Positions 61,358-64,000 of a stretch of DNA of 64,000 nt are shown in pieces. The DNA comes from Streptomyces sp. TN58. GTDB lineage: Bacteria > Actinomycetota > Actinomycetes > Streptomycetales > Streptomycetaceae. Within the stretch, counting starts at the first letter, position 1. Each line of letters starts with the position of its first letter. The DNA lies in the NCBI RefSeq assembly GCF_001941845.1, contig NZ_CP018870.1, forward strand, positions 2,847,501-2,911,500, written 5' to 3'. The position numbers and the translations under genes were made by a program. The notes below the pieces were generated by a model. The model was not told the DNA's origin and made no database searches. It saw nothing but the letters and a program-made list of their open reading frames with translations.

Positions 61358-62418
61358 CTGGAGGCTCCCGTCAGTTCGTGTTCGGGTGCGGGTGCGGGGT
61401 TCGCCTTTCCGGACGCCGCCGGGGGTCCGCCGCGGGCGCCGTCGTCCGCCGGTTCCCGCCGCGGGCGCCGGCCCCGTACGAGGAGCAGCGCGCCGAGCGC
61501 GGTCCCGCCGAGGCCCAGCAGCCCGAGGCCCGTCCGGCCGGCCGCCCGCCACGGCACGCACCAGGCGGAGGCGGTCGCGGTGGCCCGGGCGCCGCCGGGC
61601 GCGGTCGCGGTGACCGTGACGCGGACCCGGTCCAGGGCCGGGGCGCCGGGCCAGGGCTCGGTCAGCTCGACCCGCTGCCCGGGGAGCAGTTCTACCGGGG
61701 CGGCCCGCGGGCCGGGGCCTGGGACCGCACCGAAGGCGCCTTCGGCGCGGATGTCCAGCTCGGGGGCGAGGGTGACGTTGCCGCGGTTGACGAGGGTGTA
61801 CGCGACGACCGCGGCCGCGCCCCGGCCCCGTACGGCGACGTCCTCGACGGTGAGGGCAGCCAGGGTGGGGCCGCTGACCCGCAGGTGGACCCGTACGCCC
61901 ACTTCCCGGCCGTCTTCGGCGGCGATCACGGCGGCGGGGTGGTCGCCGGGCGGCGACGCGGGCGGCACGGTGACGGTGAAGGGGACCACGGCGCGGGTGC
62001 GGGGCGGGATCGTCACGGTGGCCCCGGCACCGAAGCTGAACCAGGAACCGGCGCCGTCGGCGGTGTCGTGGGCGTCGGCGGTGTCGTGGGCGTCGGCGGG
62101 GTCGTCGGCGTCGGCGGGGTCGTCGGCGTCGGCGGGGTCGTCGGCGTCGGCGGGGTCGTCGGCGTCGGCCCCGCGCAGGGTGACCGTGCGTTCCCGGTCG
62201 GTGGTGTTGGTCAGGGCGAGGCGGTCCTCCAGCACGGCGGCGGGGGCGCCCTCCAGGTAGAAGTACGGGCGGGCGGCGGCCGCTCCGGCGGCGGGTTCGG
62301 CGGTCCAGCCCGGCTCGTCGGCGGCCGCCGGGCCGGCGGGGGCCGGGTGCAGCGCGGCTGCGGCGAGCAGGACCAGGAGGAGGCGGAGGGCGCGCCTGCG
62401 GGTGTGGAGCACGGGCAT
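61354..62418 (-). CDS. DUF916-like (WxL-associated type) surface protein with 18-bp tandem repeat
   Basis: 354 residues. Signal peptide (RRALRLLLVLLAAAALHPAP then AAADE). Two Ig-like domains: residues about 38-195 resemble DUF916 (PYFYLEGAPAAVLEDRLALT; IPPRTRAVVPFTVTVPPASP-type proline-rich strand; HPAAVIAAEDGREVGVRVHL), then a second sandwich to about 290. A membrane helix is near 297-315 and a basic tail follows. Within the first domain is a DADDPA/DAHDTA hexapeptide array. DUF916 proteins hold WxL surface complexes in Firmicutes; here the ligands are presumably the operon's sortase substrates. Confidence 0.72.
   Translation of the reverse strand: MPVLHTRRRALRLLLVLLAAAALHPAPAGPAAADEPGWTAEPAAGAAAARPYFYLEGAPAAVLEDRLALTNTTDRERTVTLRGADADDPADADDPADADDPADADDPADAHDTADAHDTADGAGSWFSFGAGATVTIPPRTRAVVPFTVTVPPASPPGDHPAAVIAAEDGREVGVRVHLRVSGPTLAALTVEDVAVRGRGAAAVVAYTLVNRGNVTLAPELDIRAEGAFGAVPGPGPRAAPVELLPGQRVELTEPWPGAPALDRVRVTVTATAPGGARATATASAWCVPWRAAGRTGLGLLGLGGTALGALLLVRGRRPRREPADDGARGGPPAASGKANPAPAPEHELTGASR
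62064..62171 (-). repeat. 18-bp tandem repeat coding for DADDPA / DAHDTA
   Basis: About six consecutive 18-base units: four near-identical units encoding DADDPA, and two variants encoding DAHDTA. Located in the DUF916-like gene. Unit length is a multiple of three, so copy-number change alters only the length of an acidic loop. Confidence 0.85.
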
Positions 62419-62434
62419 GGCCGGGGTGCTCCCG

Positions 62435-63121
62435 TCAGGACCGGGCCCGCCGGCCGCGCCGGGTCAGCCAGAGCACGCCGGCCGCGCCGGTGAGCATCAC
62501 GGTGGCGCCGAGGGTGCCGAGGGCGAGGGCGGAGTCGGCTGGTCCGGTCTGCGGGAGGGTGTCGGCGGCGGGCTCTCCGCCGGCCTGCGCGCCCGTCCCG
62601 CCGCCCCCGCCGGCCGCGGTGACGTCCAGTTCCAGCGAGGGTCCCGGGTTGTTGCCGGGGGTGCAGGTGGTCGTGGTGCCCATCGCCTTGATGGTGAGCA
62701 CCCCGGCGGTGAAGGTGGCCTTGCCGCTCTTGCGGGGGGTGTAGGTCCCCGAGAGGTCGGTGATCCTGATGGGGGTGTCGGGCGGTATCGCCTCGGGGTT
62801 GGACGGGCCGGACACCGGTACGGACACCTTCTCGGCGCCGCCGACCACGATGACGGCACTGGGGCTCATGGCGCCCTTGCCCAGCTCGATGGGGCTGGAG
62901 GAGACGCCCTTCTGGAAGGACATGGTCAGCTTGTAGCCGTCGCCCTGCTTGACGGCCTTGATGTCGATGGGTGACACGGCCGACTTGTCCCCGATCGGGG
63001 TCTTGCAGTCGTAGGCCACGTCGACGACGGCGGCGTGGGCTGTGGGGGCGGTGAGCAGCACCGCCGATCCGGCCAGCGCGGAGGCCAGCGCGAGCGCGGT
63101 GGAGCGTTTGCGGTCGGACAC
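62435..63121 (-). CDS. Secreted surface protein with LPQTG sortase signal
   Basis: 228 residues from GTG 63121. Signal peptide (RKRSTALALASALAGSAVLL then HAA), one beta-rich domain (about 30-170) with VDVAYDCKTPIGDKSAV and a late CTPGNNPGPSLELDV (two Cys probably paired), a Gly-rich linker, then LPQTG, a hydrophobic helix (ALALGTLGATVMLTGAAGVL) and RRGRRARS. It is expected to be anchored to peptidoglycan by a sortase. First gene of the four-gene surface operon, paralogous to the last. Confidence 0.85.
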   Translation of the reverse strand: MSDRKRSTALALASALAGSAVLLTAPTAHAAVVDVAYDCKTPIGDKSAVSPIDIKAVKQGDGYKLTMSFQKGVSSSPIELGKGAMSPSAVIVVGGAEKVSVPVSGPSNPEAIPPDTPIRITDLSGTYTPRKSGKATFTAGVLTIKAMGTTTTCTPGNNPGPSLELDVTAAGGGGGTGAQAGGEPAADTLPQTGPADSALALGTLGATVMLTGAAGVLWLTRRGRRARS

Positions 63122-63234
63122 CTTCGTCTTCCCCTCGGGCCACTGACAACTGACGGCACATCAGATCGGTGGCTCAAGGTACGCCCGGGGCCTTGAGGAG
63201 GGAAGACGAAGGACGGGCCCGGATCGACCGTTCG

Positions 63235-64000
63235 TCAGTGGGCGCGGACGCCCTCGCGCCACACCGCGGAGACGAGCGGTACGCCCGGCCGGTAGGCCAG
63301 GTGGACGTGGCTGGGGGCGTCCAGCAGGGCCAGGTCGGCGCGGGCTCCCGGGGCCACCACGCCGATGTCCGCGCGGCGCAGGGCACGGGCGCCGCCGGCG
63401 GTGGCCGACCACAGGGCCTCGTCGGGGGTCATCCGCATGTCGCGGACGGCGAGCGCGATGCAGAACGGCATGGAGCTCGTGTAGGAGGAGCCGGGATTGC
63501 AGTCGGTGGACAGGGCGACGGTGGCGCCCGCGTCGATCAGGCGCCGGGCGTCGGGCCACTGGGCGCGGGTGGAGAACTCGGCGCCGGGCAGCAGGGTGGC
63601 GACGGTGGTGGCCGCGGCCTGGGCGAGGGCGTCGACGTCGGCGTCGGTGAGGTGGGTGCAGTGGTCGGCGGAGGCGGCCTCCAGCTCGACGGCGAGCTGC
63701 ACGCCGGGGCCGTGGGAGAGCTGGTTGGCGTGGACGCGCGGGATCAGCCCGGCGGCGGCGCCGGCGGTGAGGATCGCGCGGGCCTGGTCGCCGTCGAAGG
63801 CGCCCTTCTCGCAGAAGACGTCGACCCAGCGGGCGTACGGGGCGCAGGCGGTCAGCATCTCGCCGGTGACGAGGTCGACGTAGCCGGCCGGGTCCTCGGC
63901 GTAGTCCGGGGAGACGATGTGCGCGCCGAGGTAGGTGACCTCGTCGGTGTGCGCGGAGGCGATGCGCAGGGCGCGGGCCTCGTCGGCGACGGTGAGGCCG
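63235..64000 (-). CDS. hutI: Imidazolonepropionase, N-terminal part beyond window
   Basis: About 255 C-terminal residues are present; the frame is open to the right edge. Third step of histidine degradation: hydrolysis of 4-imidazolone-5-propionate to N-formimino-glutamate. An amidohydrolase-fold metal enzyme: [12 protein letters not shown] (His of metal site), ADHCTHL, and [20 protein letters not shown] (metal Asp and DxNPG motif) are plainly visible; the C-terminal beta domain reads [20 protein letters not shown]. The rest of the hut pathway is not in view. Confidence 0.95.
   Translation of the reverse strand, partial: GLTVADEARALRIASAHTDEVTYLGAHIVSPDYAEDPAGYVDLVTGEMLTACAPYARWVDVFCEKGAFDGDQARAILTAGAAAGLIPRVHANQLSHGPGVQLAVELEAASADHCTHLTDADVDALAQAAATTVATLLPGAEFSTRAQWPDARRLIDAGATVALSTDCNPGSSYTSSMPFCIALAVRDMRMTPDEALWSATAGGARALRRADIGVVAPGARADLALLDAPSHVHLAYRPGVPLVSAVWREGVRAH

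Overview
The window reads as chromosomal DNA of a Streptomyces species. GC is very high, third codon positions are strongly G/C, GTG starts are common, and the gene content is typical of the genus: whiB, a WhiB-proximal cysteine dioxygenase, coenzyme F420 genes, a run of LytR-CpsA-Psr (LCP) genes and sortase-type surface proteins. The order ahcY / CDF transporter / manA / SIS protein / Trm112 / manB / DUF3499 / zincin-like / DUF5719 / large glycosyltransferase / whiB / cysteine dioxygenase / fbiA-fbiB looks like conserved core chromosome.

Layout. 1-4850: a truncated SpoIIM-type membrane protein divergent from an RDD protein, a conserved hypothetical, ahcY, and a signal-peptidase-I-like protein that has lost its catalytic Ser and Lys. 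4856-10030 (minus): CDF metal transporter, manA, SIS protein, Trm112 and manB. Together with the mannose-1-phosphate guanylyltransferase at 34681-35763 these supply GDP-mannose for glycoconjugates and protein mannosylation. 10108-16726: DUF3499, a zincin-like protein, a secreted DUF5719 protein translationally coupled to a 1221-residue membrane glycosyltransferase, and whiB. 17181-20206: a 28-codon leader peptide ending in six Cys codons, cysteine dioxygenase, and fbiA-fbiB for F420. 20284-20990: a cluster of palindromic, MITE-like repeats. 20988-35763: AlkA-type DNA glycosylase, PGRP amidase, TIGR03089 protein, five LCP paralogues, a family 2 glycosyltransferase, a thioesterase and the guanylyltransferase. 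This is a cell-envelope assembly neighbourhood.

36099-47386 is an integrated element of about 11.3 kb, bounded by 65-bp direct repeats that duplicate the 3' end of an acyl-CoA dehydrogenase gene. Next to the right end lie a tyrosine integrase, a tiny excisionase and a regulator sharing a palindromic operator. The rest is a Walker-type ATPase, a BRCT+Lsr2-type protein containing a run of 16 G, a terminase-small-subunit-like protein, an HK97-type major capsid protein, a scaffold-like protein and an HTH/DUF5753-DUF6879-DUF397 regulatory set. No portal, large terminase, protease or tail gene is visible. The content fits a capsid-encoding phage satellite better than a complete or randomly decayed prophage, and this is the strongest candidate here for an undescribed system.

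47323-58810: the restored acyl-CoA dehydrogenase, a UDP-glucose dehydrogenase-type enzyme, two tandem M19 dipeptidase paralogues (one with every metal ligand replaced) translationally coupled to purE-purK, GtrA, a two-component system and a POT peptide transporter. 58875-63121 (minus): a four-gene surface operon with two paralogous sortase substrates carrying different sorting signals (LPQTG and LADTG), a DUF916-like protein and another membrane-anchored protein. 63235 to the end: the C-terminal part of hutI.

Many long reading frames antisense to these genes are by-products of the GC-rich codon pattern and were left out.
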